Source: Galbula dea (lineage: Eukaryota; Chordata; Aves; Piciformes; Galbulidae). Taken from it: DNA of 64,000 bases. The DNA is taken from positions 1,178,001-1,242,000 of the forward strand of contig VWZX01001949.1 in NCBI GenBank assembly GCA_013399015.1, in the 5' to 3' direction. The translations under genes and the position numbers were made by a program. Under the pieces are notes generated by a model. It had not been told where the DNA came from and searched no databases. It was given only the letters and a program-made list of their open reading frames with translations. Every line of letters begins with the position of its first letter. Position 1 is the stretch's first letter. This document shows, in pieces, positions 47,311-61,600 of this stretch.

Positions 47311-50300
47311 GTTTGAACACTGCTCTCTGTAGCCATTTCCTGTGGGTATTAAGAGTCCAGCCCTGACAGCACTGAAGCAGGGGGCTTTTTAACTTGAACT
47401 TGTGGGAATTCATTTTCCATTAAGTATGTCAAGGGTTTGACTGGCTGAGCACTAGCAGAAGGATCATGTAGAGTTGAGGGTCTACATGAAAGGGCAGAAG
47501 TTGAAGTTGCATTGAGTAAGCAGGATAGAAGACAGACATATAAATTGAACTATTCATAATCCCTGAAATGAAGTAGTTCCTCAACAGAGTCTGTGAGTGT
47601 GCTTTGGGTGGTACAACCCTATGGTGGTATGAACCATGTTTGTTTGGGATATTATAGATTTCTGTTGGCAGTAATTGGAGTATATATGTAATTGGTTTTG
47701 CTTTGGAAAGTTTGTCTGCAATAATCGATTTCTTTGGTCAGGAGCTAATATTAGCTTTCCAAAAGCCTTGAGTTGTCAGTGCTGTCTGAAGATGCAGTGC
47801 TGTTTGATGGAAATGATTCAGTTGTCTAAAGATGAGTGTCTAGTATGAGAAGCCCCAGGTTATTCAAGATAACTGCATAGGACAACAAAAATGAGATGGG
47901 ATCTGAAGGGGACTTAAACTTTCTGGACCCTGATCTGGACTTTCTTGAGGCCAGATTAGATTACCTAGGACATGTCAGGTGATATTTACTGCCTTCTTTT
48001 AGCCAATTGATTCCTCTCTACACCGTGGAAAGTTAAGTCTTCTTTATGAGCGTACCCACATTGGGGGTTAAGTGCTGGCTTTCAGTTTACTTCAGCTTAA
48101 CAAAGATGTTGCCTTGATTTTTACTGGCACACAATGGTAATTTTTATCCTAATCTGTATGAATAAAATGGGAGCTTCAGCTGTGCTGTAAGCAACTGCTT
48201 AATGAATCCACATTTGGTTAACATTACTGTCATTTCTCTGGATGTTTTTGTGTGGCTTTATTTCTACATTCTAATTAGAAGAACTTAGAAGCTCTTGGAT
48301 CTCTTCTTTATTTAGCATTTTTTAATTAGAAAATTCAATAGTTAAGAATTGGGGCATGCAAAAATACAGCAATTCCATCTCCTGCTGTGATCTTGTTATG
48401 TGTCCCAAATTAATTGATATGAAGGCAAGTCAGAACTTGGATAAAAATGCCTTTTGGGATTAATCCTCGGTGTATTTGCAGGTCAGGATGATGATTTAAT
48501 ATGGGTTAGCTGTACAAGGCTGCTGAGTCTTGCATTTGTTCTTGTCATGTGGTTCCAGGCATCCTTGTCCTGGAGATAGACACTCACTAAAGATACTGTG
48601 GTGCATTTTCCAAAGAGGAGGTTTTGCTCCGTATGGTCCCGTGCATTTCCAAAGGCCTTGTAAACTCTGGAGTTACAGTCATACAATCAGCTGTGGCAGT
48701 GAGGCATGCTCTCATTCATCACTTCCAAGACCAAATCCTCTGGGGCGAAGAGAACATTTCCAGCTGAAGTAGACACACAACAATATGGTCTAGTTGTGTT
48801 CTACAGATCACTTTGCAGGGGCCACATGCAATTCCCTACAAAAAAAAACAAAAAAACAAAAAAACAATTGGATCATTGAGAAAAGTGCTCTTAAAAAGTG
48901 CATACATGGTGTAATTTTCTCATAGAAGACACTGTGCCCCATTTTTGTGGTTGTAGGACTGAGAAGATGCTTACAGCAGTGATTTGGACACTTTTATTTT
49001 ACTGATGTTATGGAGTAGTGAACCTTATGAACGGTTCTGTCAGCTGCTGCTGTTTAGCTAGAAAGAAAAGAGATGTAGACAAAAGACTTGGTTGGTTGAG
49101 TAGCTGTTTACTCCTGGAAGAGCAAAAAAGGGTCAAAGGGCTGAGGGCTCCCACAGGTTTCCAGCCTTTTTAGTTTCTCAATCTCTTCCTTCACTTGCAG
49201 CCTGTGAAGAGGAAACACACTGATAAATGTCATGCAAGACAGCATAACTTCACAGCAGTTTACCTGAAGTGAGCTGACATGAAATTTTTCATCTTTTCTC
49301 TTGTGCTACCAGTGAAAACAAGGACAAAAGACACATTGTTTCTGGTGAAGCCAAGATTTGCACCTGCATTCTCCTGACAGTGATTCTGTGTAGCACAAAA
49401 AAGAAATTATGCAAGAAGAATGCCTTGATACTGTGCTATTTATATGTATCCAATACTAAATGAATAAGAAGTTATATGTATATGATTATAACATGTCAGC
49501 TCTTAAGAACTGATAGAAGTAAATGACACCCTTGATAAAAGACACAATGCAAAGGCTTGAACATCTAATAAAAATGGGGTCTTCATTTTCCCATGAAGAG
49601 AGGAAGCTCAGAGTAAAGTCCATGGAGGCAAAGCTTGCATCAGGATTAATACTGCTGTATCTGTTATAGAGCAGTGCAGGTATGTGGAGGAGGACTTGAT
49701 TACAAGTATTATTTAGTGTCAGATCCTTTTCCCTAATAGGATTCTGCTCAGCATACTCTTCTGAGTTTTGCCTTGGGTCAGAATCCCATTAAATCAACAG
49801 TAAATCCAAGTAACGACTCCCTGCTCTCATGCAAATACATGTAAAAATAACAATGGAAATCTATCAGAAATTCATGGTCAGGTTCTCAGCACTGGGGGTT
49901 TTTTATCACCTTGATTTGATTAGAAATCTCTTCCTTAAAGCATCTGTATACACGTGTTCTTTAATTGTATTTTAATTTTTCAGTGGAATAAGAAGGTGTC
50001 TAATTTAGCCCTTCAGAACGTGGTAAGAGGAAAGCTCTTCAGTGCTGAAACACTTTAAAGAGCATCTTTAAAACACATTATTGAGACACTAATGGAATTT
50101 TCCTCCATTCTACCCAGCATTTCCATTTCTAAAACTTCAAAAATATAACAGCCAGTGTAATGCAGAACATGAATTGTTTAAAATCAGGCAACTTTCCTCT
50201 TCTTTCCTTCCCCCCATGTAAAGCAATTTTCTTTTTAAATGTTTCAAAATTTGCAGCTGTGCTACTGTAACAGGATGTTCTTAGCTATGGGAAACATATG

Positions 50301-50805
50301 AGCATCTGTATGCTTTCTGACTCAAATTGTTTTTGTTTAATTTAATTTTAGTGTACACTTGACGTGATGAATTCAAGACATAAAACTATTGAATAAGCAT
50401 TGGAGAAGATGGATTGAGATGGGGAAAAGTAATGTGTCATCAAATGACATATTTTCTTTGACCCTACCTCAATGTCAAGGGCACACAAAAAAGAGAAATG
50501 AATTAGTTTGAGCAAATGTACTTAGAGAGCTACATTCCCGTATCTATTGCATTGCTGCTAGTTTGAAATCAGACTGCCAAGGAAGCATTTGGGTACTGAG
50601 CTGAAGGTTTATAGAGAAGAGGTAGCAGCACTAGGGGAGAAGTATGAAAAATGGAACTATTGGTGACCTCTCTGTAATATTTCATATTCCCTGGAGTTGC
50701 CAGTGTTCCAACAACCCAGGTTTCCTTTGAGACAATTGCAGATGAAGGACGATCCCATGACGAGAACGTGTTCACCAGCCAAGGGAGTCCCACAGTCCAT
50801 AATTA
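47311..50805. other. Intronic unique sequence, no gene seen
   Basis: No coding exon recognised. 48150-48430 carries several TAATTAG/AATTAATT strings in repeat-free sequence and might be regulatory. A CA7-type A-rich repeat is at 48838-48867. Confidence 0.5.
48838..48867 (+). repeat. (CAAAAAAA)n A-rich repeat
   Basis: Runs of seven to nine A separated by single C, in three to four units. No SINE or LINE body precedes it, so it is annotated as a simple repeat. Confidence 0.88.
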
Positions 50806-50850
50806 TTTCTGCCACAAAATTTCCATGTGATCTTGGGCTAATCACACAAC
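50806..50850 (+). mobile_element. MIR core remnant, sense
   Basis: TTTCTGCCAC, then CATGTGATCTTGGGCTAATCAC matches the MIR core region (tctgccac-ttactagctgtgtgaccttgggcaagtcac) with a small internal deletion. Only about 45 bp is recognisable. Confidence 0.5.
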
Positions 50851-53800
50851 AGGCCTTGAAGCAAGGTCACAGGAGAGGTAGGGAGTGAATTAGTGCAGTT
50901 TAGTAAGTGCTGTGGTAGCTGGTCATGTTTGTGCTTTTGGCTGCCCCCAGCATGAAGATGTCAGATCCAGCCCTCAGGAAATGGTTGGTAGAAGAAAAGT
51001 GCATGTTTTGTGTACTGTCACAACTGAACAGTCATCTGTGATGCTGTGGTAAACAATAGCTGTGAATAATATGACAGTACAGATTATAATGTATTGTCAA
51101 AATCGTTATGCATTGGCTTTAAAATGAAACTGTCTGAAATATAGTTAAATTCATCCTAGTTTATTAATGACTTAACAGGACACTTCAGTTCCAGTAAGTA
51201 AGGAGGCAGATAACCATGTATTTCAATATTTCATGTTGAGGGGCTAGGGTCTAAATTCTGGTTCAAGGAAGAGCCTGGTTACTTAACATTCCTCTTTAGT
51301 ACCTAATGCTGCTATAAATCCTTCCTGTATTAGTTAGTAAAATGGTATTTTACATTCCTGATACATAGATTAAGAGACTAAATTAAATAGCTTCTGTTAG
51401 ATTAGAATTTTCTACTGGGAGCAGTTGAGCATTGAAGGATCCATGACCACTTCTGGAGATGTTGGGGACCCCTTACGGGTCTGCAGAGGCAGCCTTAGGC
51501 TTGGGATGGATATGTAGTGAATGGAAGGAAAAGCTTCATAAGAGGGAAAACACGATAGGGTAAGAGCACAGTAAGGGTTCAAGGACTCAGTTATGATAGC
51601 AGAGAACTACTGACTGATGGCAATGTGTAATCAAGAAACTTCATCACTCAGCAGCTTTTTCCTCTATGAATTGCACTGATTGCCTTTCTGACTATGACGA
51701 GGCTTCATCTGTGTATAGCAAAATGCTTTGCAATCCTACTCTGAGATGTATTAAATGTCTGATATTTGTAGGACATACTGTTGCCAGGAGACTTTGTTGG
51801 GAAAGTACTTCTGCCAAGATACAAATGTACATGCAAACCCAGCTAAAGGCACAACCCCAGACAGAGACTTTCAATGTAGCTTTCAATAAACTTTTTTAAA
51901 TGCATGTGAATTGAGAGATTATCTGGTCTGAACATGTCAAAAATTTCCTCTCCCTTTGTCTATACCTCAAGCCGAACCTTGTAAGCCCAATTTATCAATC
52001 TGCATAGTTCTTTTTAAACATAATTTCATAGGTAAAGTGAAAACCAACCTCTCACTGTCCAAAACTAATTGCTGTTGAAAAAGACAAATATCTCAATATA
52101 TCTTGTGTATTAAGCAGATAACCAGAGTTGTAGGAAAGTCTGGCTTTTGTCCAGAAAAGATGCAGAAGAAAATTGCAGAATTGTAACTGCCAAAAATCAT
52201 AGTTCTGACCAAAAAAAGAGAGAGATCTCCAACGTGTAATCAGGATTTTAGATATATGTTCTATTCAAGGGACATGTATCTGAATCTTTGAGATCACTGT
52301 GGAAATTTCATCCATGCTGCACTTCTTACCTTTTCATGCAGCTCTCAGGTATTGCATTTTGTTAAAATATTCGATGAGCACGTAAGGACAGGAGAAAACA
52401 GATAAAAATCATTACAAAGTAAGATGACACACTAGAAGTATGATGCTTTTGTAGATGATGATAAGATCATGGACATTGTGATCTGCTTTGCCTTAAAATA
52501 CAGTGCTTGACCCTTGGCAACTCTTTGTACCTTTGGTCTAAGGTGAGGATGGAGAAAGGCTCTCTGGGCACAAATTATTATAGAGCAGAGAGTTCTTTTA
52601 GAATTTCACTATTAAGATGCAAATGCATAAGCAAGAAGGCTTTGTTAGGTCCTTAAAATAGTTATCTGCTAAGTCAAAAAAATAGGGGCAAAGAACACTT
52701 GGGGAGAACATGCATTAGTTGAAAGCCATGTTTTGTCAAGTCAAAATGATTTAAACTTTTTTTATTACTATTATTTTACCAATGTCTGGAAGGTAGAAAC
52801 TGAGAAATGTCATATCCACAGGCAGGAAAACCCCCCACTCTGCAAAAGCTATATTTAACAGCATACAAAGTGACAGCTTCTCTCACTCTCTCCCTCTGGG
52901 CTTGTTATGCCATCAGATACCTTTCTATACCTCCCATGATGGTGTCAGCATCTCTTATACAGGGTAGCAATTCTGTCAAGATAAAATATATGGTACTTTA
53001 GCAGTACCATTGTGGTCTAAAGAAGTTCATAGCACTTAGATTCTCCCCACCACATACTGTTTCAGCAGCATCTGTGAAGCATAATGGATGAATTTGCTGC
53101 TGTGGTAGAAAGTGCTCGAACATACAGCTGGGCTTGCCTCATTACTGAAGAAAGAGCAATGTCCAATTCCCCCACCTCAGCCTTCCACCTTGCCTTTGAC
53201 ACCAAGATGCCTGCTCTTGCTGCTTCCCATGGCACTCCTCAGATCTGTATCTCTACCATTTAACTCAATGCACCTATAGAAAACATATTTAATATTTTGT
53301 GCTCAGGTTCACTTTTCATGAAGATGGCTCAGTGTTTACATACTTTCACAGATGTCTTCAGTGGGCTTAGGTGCTCAGAGGGATACCCTCTATTGCCCCA
53401 TTATAACTTTCTGAGTTAGGAGAGGTAGTAATTCAAAGTCTGCATTTCGGGGGGGGGGGTTATGTTGAGTTCTGTGTTATTCTAAGGACTGTCCCCAATA
53501 TGTTTGAGAAAGCAGTTTATCTATGTGCAATTTTTATCATGACCAATTGCCCCATGTGTTTCTTGTCAGCTGTTATGCTAGATCATCTCTCTGAGGACTT
53601 TGCTGTTGCTGTTAGTGGCAAATGCTGAAAAGTTACCTGACTGGCATAACTTGATTTCCTGAGGAAGCTGGTATGAATTGAAGTCATGTCTATTACCAAG
53701 ATCATCCATCCTCTTTAATTTTATAAGGCACTAGCATTTTGTTGTTAGCTTCTTTCATAAAAATGTGCATGCCAAGGACTCTGGCTTGGTATTGGCTACG

Positions 53801-55574
53801 AAGATTAACAAGTTAATCGTTAAGAATTAAGAACCAAGTTTAACAATGTCGAGATGCTCAAGCCTGTGGCTTTTCTTCAGCATCTGCTTAGGGCTACTCT
53901 CTTCTGTCCTGGTGAAAGTGAAGCTGAATGTCACCTTCTGATTTCCCTTGCTTCTTTTTCTAAATAGCTCTCCATTCAGTGCAGACCTAACTCAATTCTG
54001 CTTAGTTTGTAAAGCTTGACAAGATCACCACTCAAGGTGCTAAGTTTTTAAGGTGCATTCATTTTTCATTTCAAATTCTGCCTCTCAAGCTATCTATAGT
54101 TCAGCATTTAGACTGCAAATAAAGCTGTAGCTGGTGAACTGAGCAGGAAAAAGAGATGATAAATGAGTTAATATTGAGTTTGTCACAAGTCCATTTGCTG
54201 CATGAATTAAACCACAGACTGGCCTACAAGTTTAGGGTTTACCAATCCTGCTACAAAATACATTAGTGCAGAAAACTGGTAGTAGTGTGTTTGAAGGTCT
54301 ATTTTTCTTAAAGTTAGGCAACTTCTCTGTTCTCTCTTTCACTCTGGCACAAAGTCAAAAGAATAGAGGAGAACATTGTGCTCATATGTCTGATGCTTTT
54401 GAAGAGGAGTGTCATATATGCATTAATCTCTTCAGGTCAGGAGAGCTGTCTACTTAGCAGCATCTGTCCATAAAGTATTATGTACTTGTGGCCCCATTTC
54501 CTGAGGTCTAATTTATTTTCATTTTAAATGGTACTCTTAGCTGGCCTTCTTTTCTTTTGATAGTCACAACTACTACTGCTGTTAATAAAAGTAATACCTG
54601 ACTCCATGCTAGAGAGCAGGACCTCATGCCATTAGAGCAGTATATTCCTACAACTCAAACCAGCTTTTATCATGAAAAACTGTGGACAACCAAGACCTGT
54701 AGGAAAAAGGATTTAACATGGAAAAAGAGAAGATCATGTACTAAATGTCACATTAACCTCCATTTTTGTTTTAATTTGAATTAGTGCATGAATGTTGCCC
54801 TTGGCTAAGAGGGCAGGTTACATTTCACTCCGTCTTTTGCAGCTGCAAACATCAGGTCTGAGTTCACAAGGTTTCTTCTCCATCACAGCATCCCTCTCTC
54901 TCAGAGACTGTCTCTCTGTAGGGCTTTACTTTTCAGCCATGGTCTGTCTTCACTTGGTGACTAAAAGTCTTTCTTTTCTTTTGACAGCCTCTTCAAAACA
55001 AATAATCTTTTCACCTATGGCAAATTGAATAATGAGGAAAGGAGCACAGGACTGTGTGTATATTTTGCAAATGCAAACCATAATAAATGTCCTAAGAAAT
55101 TTTCTTAAATCTCAGTTAGCCAAGTGAGCTCCACCTCAATGCATAATACAGTATGTAGTGACACATTTTTATCTCTTCTTCATGTCTCTTGGGTTCCAAG
55201 TGCCAGCACAGCATCCACCAACACTGTAGACTTTTCACCACAGGGCAGCTGTGGTAAAGCATTCCCTACGATCCCTGCTGTAAGCTTGGGAAGAGCAAAC
55301 AACTTTCCATGAACTACACCACTTCCTTTATTTGCAGGGAATTCATGGCTGTTCATTTAACTTCACCATGTTACATTTCCTTTCTTTTGATTTAAATTTA
55401 CCCAGCCCTCATAGGCAATAGGCATACAAGTAAATTGAAATACTTAGTACCCATTAAAATATTATGTGGAACTTGCTCAGCCTCCTTCCTGGCTGCCTGT
55501 TGAGTTGCCAAGCATGCTAACAGTCATGGTTTGTTTACCTTCCCTACCCTGCCATAAGTTCAGGGAAGATTGCC
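50851..55574. other. Intronic unique sequence, no gene seen
   Basis: No coding exon. Small features are a G11 run at 53449-53459 and a 7-bp inverted repeat at 53803-53818. A weak CR1-like string (GAGATTATCTGGTCTGAAC near 51915) was not called. Confidence 0.5.
53449..53459 (+). repeat. G11 homopolymer
   Basis: Eleven consecutive G, the longest G run in the window and isolated in AT-rich intron. Its exact length is prone to sequencing error. Confidence 0.85.
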
Positions 55575-55640
55575 TTTATTTTATAGATGGGAAACTGAAA
55601 CAGAGTGGACAAAGCCTTGATCTTCAGAAGTATGTAAGTG
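55575..55640 (-). mobile_element. MIR core remnant, antisense
   Basis: TTATTTTATAGATGGGAAACTG, AAACAGAGTGGACAAAGCCTT is the reverse-strand MIR block 'attttacagatggggaaactgaggcacagag'. Similarity is lost to the right. Confidence 0.6.
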
Positions 55641-58600
55641 AAATGATATCCAGAGGAAATTATGCATTAGAACAGTAAGCAGATTCCTAAAAAATTCTGA
55701 AGCTCTGGACCTATGGGATTTCTCAGTCATGGAATGAAGGCTGTGTACCAGCAGGGAGCTTAGCCCAAAATTCTGCATGCTTAGACAAACACTTTGTAAT
55801 GATCCTAGATTTCACTACATCCAGTTACACATAGGTTAAGGTAAGTAGCTATTCAAGTGCTAAACATTCTTTTCTCCTGAGTGAGTTTGTGAGGAGCTTT
55901 GCCCTTGCCACCTGCAGGTGTGAAGATTAGGCCCCCAGAAAGGGGTGGTGATTTTTTATATGTCCCCTGAGAAGTTTCCTAAGAAGTAGAGCAGAGAAAA
56001 AGGCCCTCCTGCCTTGAAAGACAGGTTTCAGCTGTGGTTTTTACCTCCTGATTGGGTGTTTCATCTCTGTGTAAAATTGCCTGAATCTGTCAAAGATCTG
56101 AGATCTTATTTTCTGTGGTCTTTCTGGAGACTGTGGAGTTGCATTCTCCTACAGTTCTGACTATGTTAGACTTACTTCTGCCGCTGCTTCTTCTACTGTC
56201 TTTAGTGATTTTGAATTTAGCCCATTCTCCATGCTGCTGAAAAAAATGCCAAATCAGGGGTCCAGAAAGATTTGCCCCCTTGGTTCCTGATCCTCAGCAC
56301 TAGGATTTGTTTGCAATCATCCAAAAGCAGAAAGACAACTGCTTGTGTTTCAGAGCCTCCCATTTTGTTATCAAGACAGTGTAGAAGAAGAAGAAGATAG
56401 GAAGGATCTCTCTCACTCCCGTAAGGGCTGGATACTGGGGCTGTGAATCCTAATTGGATAACGAGTAAGGCAGAGAACAAGATTAATTAACCAGAGGAAC
56501 ACCCATGCACACAGCTGATTCTAATTCAGCCTCACATCATGCAGCCTTTGTTTAAGACTGATAAATTGCATTTTGACCAAAGTGGTATTCTTTCATGGGG
56601 TGAGCAACACTTGAGGCTTGAAGTTCATCTGAAGAAAGGTCAAGCACTGGTATCCTTAGCTGAAATCTGTAAGAACTGATGACAAGATTTATGGAGCTGA
56701 TGTTGCTGGTGAGTTAAATGTATGAAAATCAACTTTTTTAGTTATAATTTCAGTGTAACAGGACTATTGTTCTGCATGCACTTCCCCTGTACTTAAGACA
56801 TTCATTTCTAAAGCTGTCCAGGAACTCATTGGCTAGTTGTTTGTGATGATGAGGTAATAAGGACTGACTTGAAACTAGGTGTTAACTGAGCCTTCACAGT
56901 TAAAATTGACTGATGGCTACAGGAGCCATCCATGTAGGAGTTTTGGACAGTTATAAAGATCTCTCCCAGCAGCTGCTGCTCTGCTTAAATGTGTTGCTTA
57001 ACATCCTGGTTGAAATGACCAGGCAGAATATTCCCAGAAGTGATCAATTGTGCTGAGACAAGACACTTGTAAACAGTAAACAGAAATTATTCCTGCAGGT
57101 GCAGAATTGGTTATATGGGGAAACCTTTTTAGTGCAGTTATTTGTGGCATATTTATATGTAGCTATATCAGTAGTGATAAACTAGGTTTGCTAGCGTGTT
57201 CACGTAGGACCACAAGCCAGGTGGAAAATAAGAACTGAGCAGAAAAGCCTTAACCAAGATGTTGCTGCAAGGATATTCAAACTGTCTCTGTTTGAGAGAT
57301 ATGATTCCTCACATGAGTGCTATCCTGTGCTAAGATCCCAGTAAATTAGTTCTCCTTTTCAACAAACACTCTCTGTGAGTGTCTGCAGCAAACTGTGGGC
57401 AGAAGTGCTACAAAAAAGTCAAGTATTCAGAAAGATCGATCCATAGGCATAAAAAACTGGGCTCTCAAAGTTAGCAGTGTATCTAACAGCATCTCTCTCT
57501 CAAACCCAGTTCTTCATGTTTAAAAAGAGGAGATTAATACTCTTGAAGTCTTATGAAGATAAGTCTCTTTTGAATCGCATAAGGACAATCATGGTGCACT
57601 CAGAAATAAGCGAATAATAAATTCAAACTATGCTGAGTTTGAATGAATCATGACAAAAATGGTGCAGAGCTACATTAAACAGTGGCATTAAATTGGAGTT
57701 TTGAATAGCTACCTGGTCAGTGCACAATCATGTCTTCTATCCAATGAATGAAGTAGGAGGCCAGTGGGAAAACTAGTCTATGATTATGTTATTAAAGACT
57801 ATCATAGCACTCATGAAGAATGAACATAAAATAAAAAGGAATGGAAGGTTAAATGGCCATTCCATTTTTAGTATTTTCTTGACTGTTGAATGCTTTGAGC
57901 CTAAAACTTGCTATTGTGTCACATACCTTTCTGGCAGTAAAAATCTATTCATTAGGGCTAAAAAGCTCATTTACAATATCCCCGTAGGGTTTTGTGATGG
58001 AATAGTTTTTGTCCCATGAGACTAGATTTATAAGAAGTGGAACATTTCTTTTTCTTTTCATAAAGCTTTACCATGACACATGCAATAACAAACATTGCAC
58101 TATACCAGTATGTGTTCATGTTTACTCTACTTGAGATTCCCCATCAGCCCTCACCACTGTTAATAATTCTGTCAACAAAGTTGAGATTGCCATGGGAAGC
58201 ATATAGACAAAGTTAAACAAACAAAGTGAAGGACTAAGGAAAAATAAGCAACTTGCATCATGGAAATCTGTGTCCCTGCAGTGTGCTAACAGCATACCAG
58301 CATGTGGAAGAATTGCCAAGAAAGGAGTTGGGGAACTTCAGATTTCCTTGGAGAGGAAGCCAGGCAGGCAAATCTCACTGAAATGGAGATTCTTTTTTGT
58401 CCTGCAGATCCAGATTGTTCCTTTCTCTAAACTCATTTCTAGCTTTCCTTGTTCAGTGTGACTTTTCTCAGTTTGATGTGTTTCCTTTTGGTTCATTCCA
58501 TGTTTTTAGAGTTACTTTGGCAGCATTTTATCTGAGCTAGTATCTCAGTAACAACTGAGGGTATGTGGGGGGGTGGGAAACAACACAGAAAGGGGTGCTA

Positions 58601-61600
58601 ATGTTAAGCTTGATTTTAAAATCAAGTGGAGATACCCGTTTTGAGCAGGAAAGAATCAGCCCATAGTCTGTAGGTTGCTGTTACTGTGAGAAAAGCAACA
58701 TCCCAGAGATGTTAATCAGCATCTTGGCATTGCAAAGTTCAGGATTAATGATGACATGTTTGTAGGTATCACTACATTAGTGGTGAATTACAGCTTGCCT
58801 GTGTTTTACAATTAATCCTGAAAGACAGGAGGGGATGTATTCTCATTGTTGTGTAATTCTGCTGTGGAGCTCCTTCCTTTAAACTCTGTACAATGGCAGC
58901 TGAGCACTTCTTTCATCATGCAGTGGGTGCTATGTAAAACCAGCAGTGAACCTGCCTTTCAAGTAAAGGGAACCAGAAGGAATGTGCCTTCTGCATGTGC
59001 AACACAGTGATAGCAGAAGAGAAAAACATCTCAGAGAGACACTTCTTTGCTTCAGATTGTTTCTATGTTTTGTTTTCTGGTTTACCCCAGAGAAGGAAGC
59101 TACAGAGAAAATAAAGAAGGTCAGACATGTTACAAGTGATATGTCTTTGCACAAGATACCTCCGAGGTTGGTTGCACTCTTTGCCCATCACCAATCACCT
59201 AATGGGACTGAGAGCATGCTGGATATCATCTTTGACTCAGCTGCTGTGTTTAGACCCAGCAGCTGGGTGCATTGCGTGTGCAGCCATATTGGCTTCCAGA
59301 GATGCCTGGCTAAAGGTATATTAACTTTTTAGAGCGTTGTGTCATTAGCTTAATAGAGGCAGTTTTCTAAGTCCAATACCAACCAACACATACAAGTACC
59401 TGGCCCTGAGGCAGGTGACCCTTGGTCTTTTCCACTGTCCCCTGAGAAAACGAACTATTATGTTGTGTTGATAAAGTCTCTCACATATCACCTAATATAA
59501 ACTGATTTGCACTTATCTGAACTGGGCTTACTCATTAGCATGAGTGCTGAGGTACAGGAGGGCTTTGTGCTAGATGAGAAAAGAGAGATTGCGAAGCTAC
59601 AGACTTTTGACCTTTCTTTACACATTGGCTCCTGGTGAGCGCAAGAAAAGGAACAAAGCCAAAGACAGTGAGCTGTCTGACATTGCATTTTCCCATCATC
59701 CTGATAGAAATCCTGAAGCCTTCCAGTTATAGCCAAAGTCAGAACCAGCTTCCTAGGCGGAGCTGTGTATTTTAATTAGCAGCCGTGCACTTGGTGTCTG
59801 AGCAGTGACATGAAGCATTTTTCTTAGTTGCATTTTAAAAAGCTTTACAGGGAGGAATCTCTTGGTTTAGTAATTTTCTTTGTCTGAGTGCAGGTGCAGG
59901 CTGTCTTTAGGTAAATATTTCTTACAACAGGAACATTCAATTTTGTATGTACCAGATTTTGAGATACTACAATACTAATACTGCTCAGTTGAAGCCACGA
60001 ATTGTCCTGATTTACTGATTTATCTCAGCAGCAGACACGTATTAGCTCAGGGGCTAAAAAAAAAGTGGGGGAGGGTTGGGAAAGAGAGAGAGTAGAAGTG
60101 CAAAATAAAGGACAAAATCTGGCAGTTTGTTGCTTTAATCAACTTCAGTTTTTAATCCACAGAACATTATTTTGGCCCCACTTATGCTGCTATAGCTGGA
60201 CTACTCTAGCTTACAGTCAGTTATTAGAAAATCTTTGGCTAGGATTGATGAAGCTGATGGAAATGCTTGCCTTGTTTTAAGTAAGCCTGACAGCAGACAC
60301 AGCATCACTGGATGGTTTATAAGAAATACAGACCCTTATGAATATTTTCCTCCTGCTGTGAAGGGGACACTGCTCAGGGCTTGTTTTTGCCTTTGTTCCA
60401 GCACGATGCTCCTCTGCCAGCCTCAGTGCTGTCAGAGCCTTCTTGCAGGGGAGGATTCCAGCTCCGGCAAGTGATTCCCATTTCTTTTATTTTTAGCATC
60501 AAGATGTCTTTTATTCTGGCTGAAGGACAAAATCCCTTTTCACAGGGGCTGCTTGAACAGCAGAAATGAGTGGCTATTAAAAGAAGGCTTACTGTAAAAT
60601 AGGATAATAACCTAGTTATTTTGCATTTAGAAGTCATTCTTGCATTGATATTTCCTTTCCTACAATGCACACCAATTAAAAACCACTAAGCAATAAAAAA
60701 GCAGTCTGTGCAATAATCTGACAAAGAATCAAGAGCTGTGAAATGAAAGAATTATTTTGTTGCATTAATGTGAAGATCCATAGCAAATTCTTACAAAGCA
60801 GACTTTGTTGTGAACCGCTGCTACAAATGTCCTTTAAGTCTCTGCCTTTCAGGTACAAATAAACATAGATGACACATTAGGCTTCAAGGACAGCTCTTGC
60901 CTGTCCCCTGAATGCTCCTTCAATGTCCTTCATATTTTCACTTGTGCACAGGTACAGGGGCTGTGCAAGGCTCTCTCATCTCTGATATTTTAGATCAAAT
61001 TATTGACAGTGCATGAATATTCCTCCAGAGAGGTAGAGGGAAGACAGAACATTGACTAAGAATGAGGGTAGCAGGATATTCTCATTCAGTGCCTAATAGT
61101 TACAAAATGATGCATCTCAGTGCACCTGAGGTTAAATGGGAAGGCTGGGACAACCCTCAGTCAAGCTGCTTAGCAAATGCTGTCAAAACCAGCCATAACT
61201 GCACTGCAGATTTGGATGCAAGAATAGAAAAGCACAGATGAAGCTTGTAAATGGAGAAGGGAATCATTATGCTAACTTGATTGTAGCTAATTAAAAAGGG
61301 ATATTAGCTGATTGGATTACAGGGGATGGAGCAGAATGACCCTTTGTTCATGTCTATGCTTGCATCGGTAGGATTCTCTGGTCTGTCCAAGAGTGCTTCT
61401 GTGCTCTTATCCTCCTTGTTTCTTCACTTCTGCTTTCAGAGACAGATGCTGCCACACAGTCTGCTCACCAGAGCAGCATGCCAAATGCCCTGATAGATCT
61501 TGTGCCAGGCCAACTAGTGCTCTTGTTGCTCTACAGTCATGCCATGCTTAGGAGAAGCCACAACATGCTGTTGTGTTCTCTGTTCACAGTGGGTGTGAAG

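Noticed and set aside
48838..48867. A-rich repeat as the tail of a retrocopy
   Set aside because: No gene-derived sequence or target-site duplication is visible next to it.
51905..51990. GAGATTATCTGGTCTGAAC resembling an antisense CR1 3' end
   Set aside because: Similarity is limited to about 18 bases and the following sequence does not continue the consensus.
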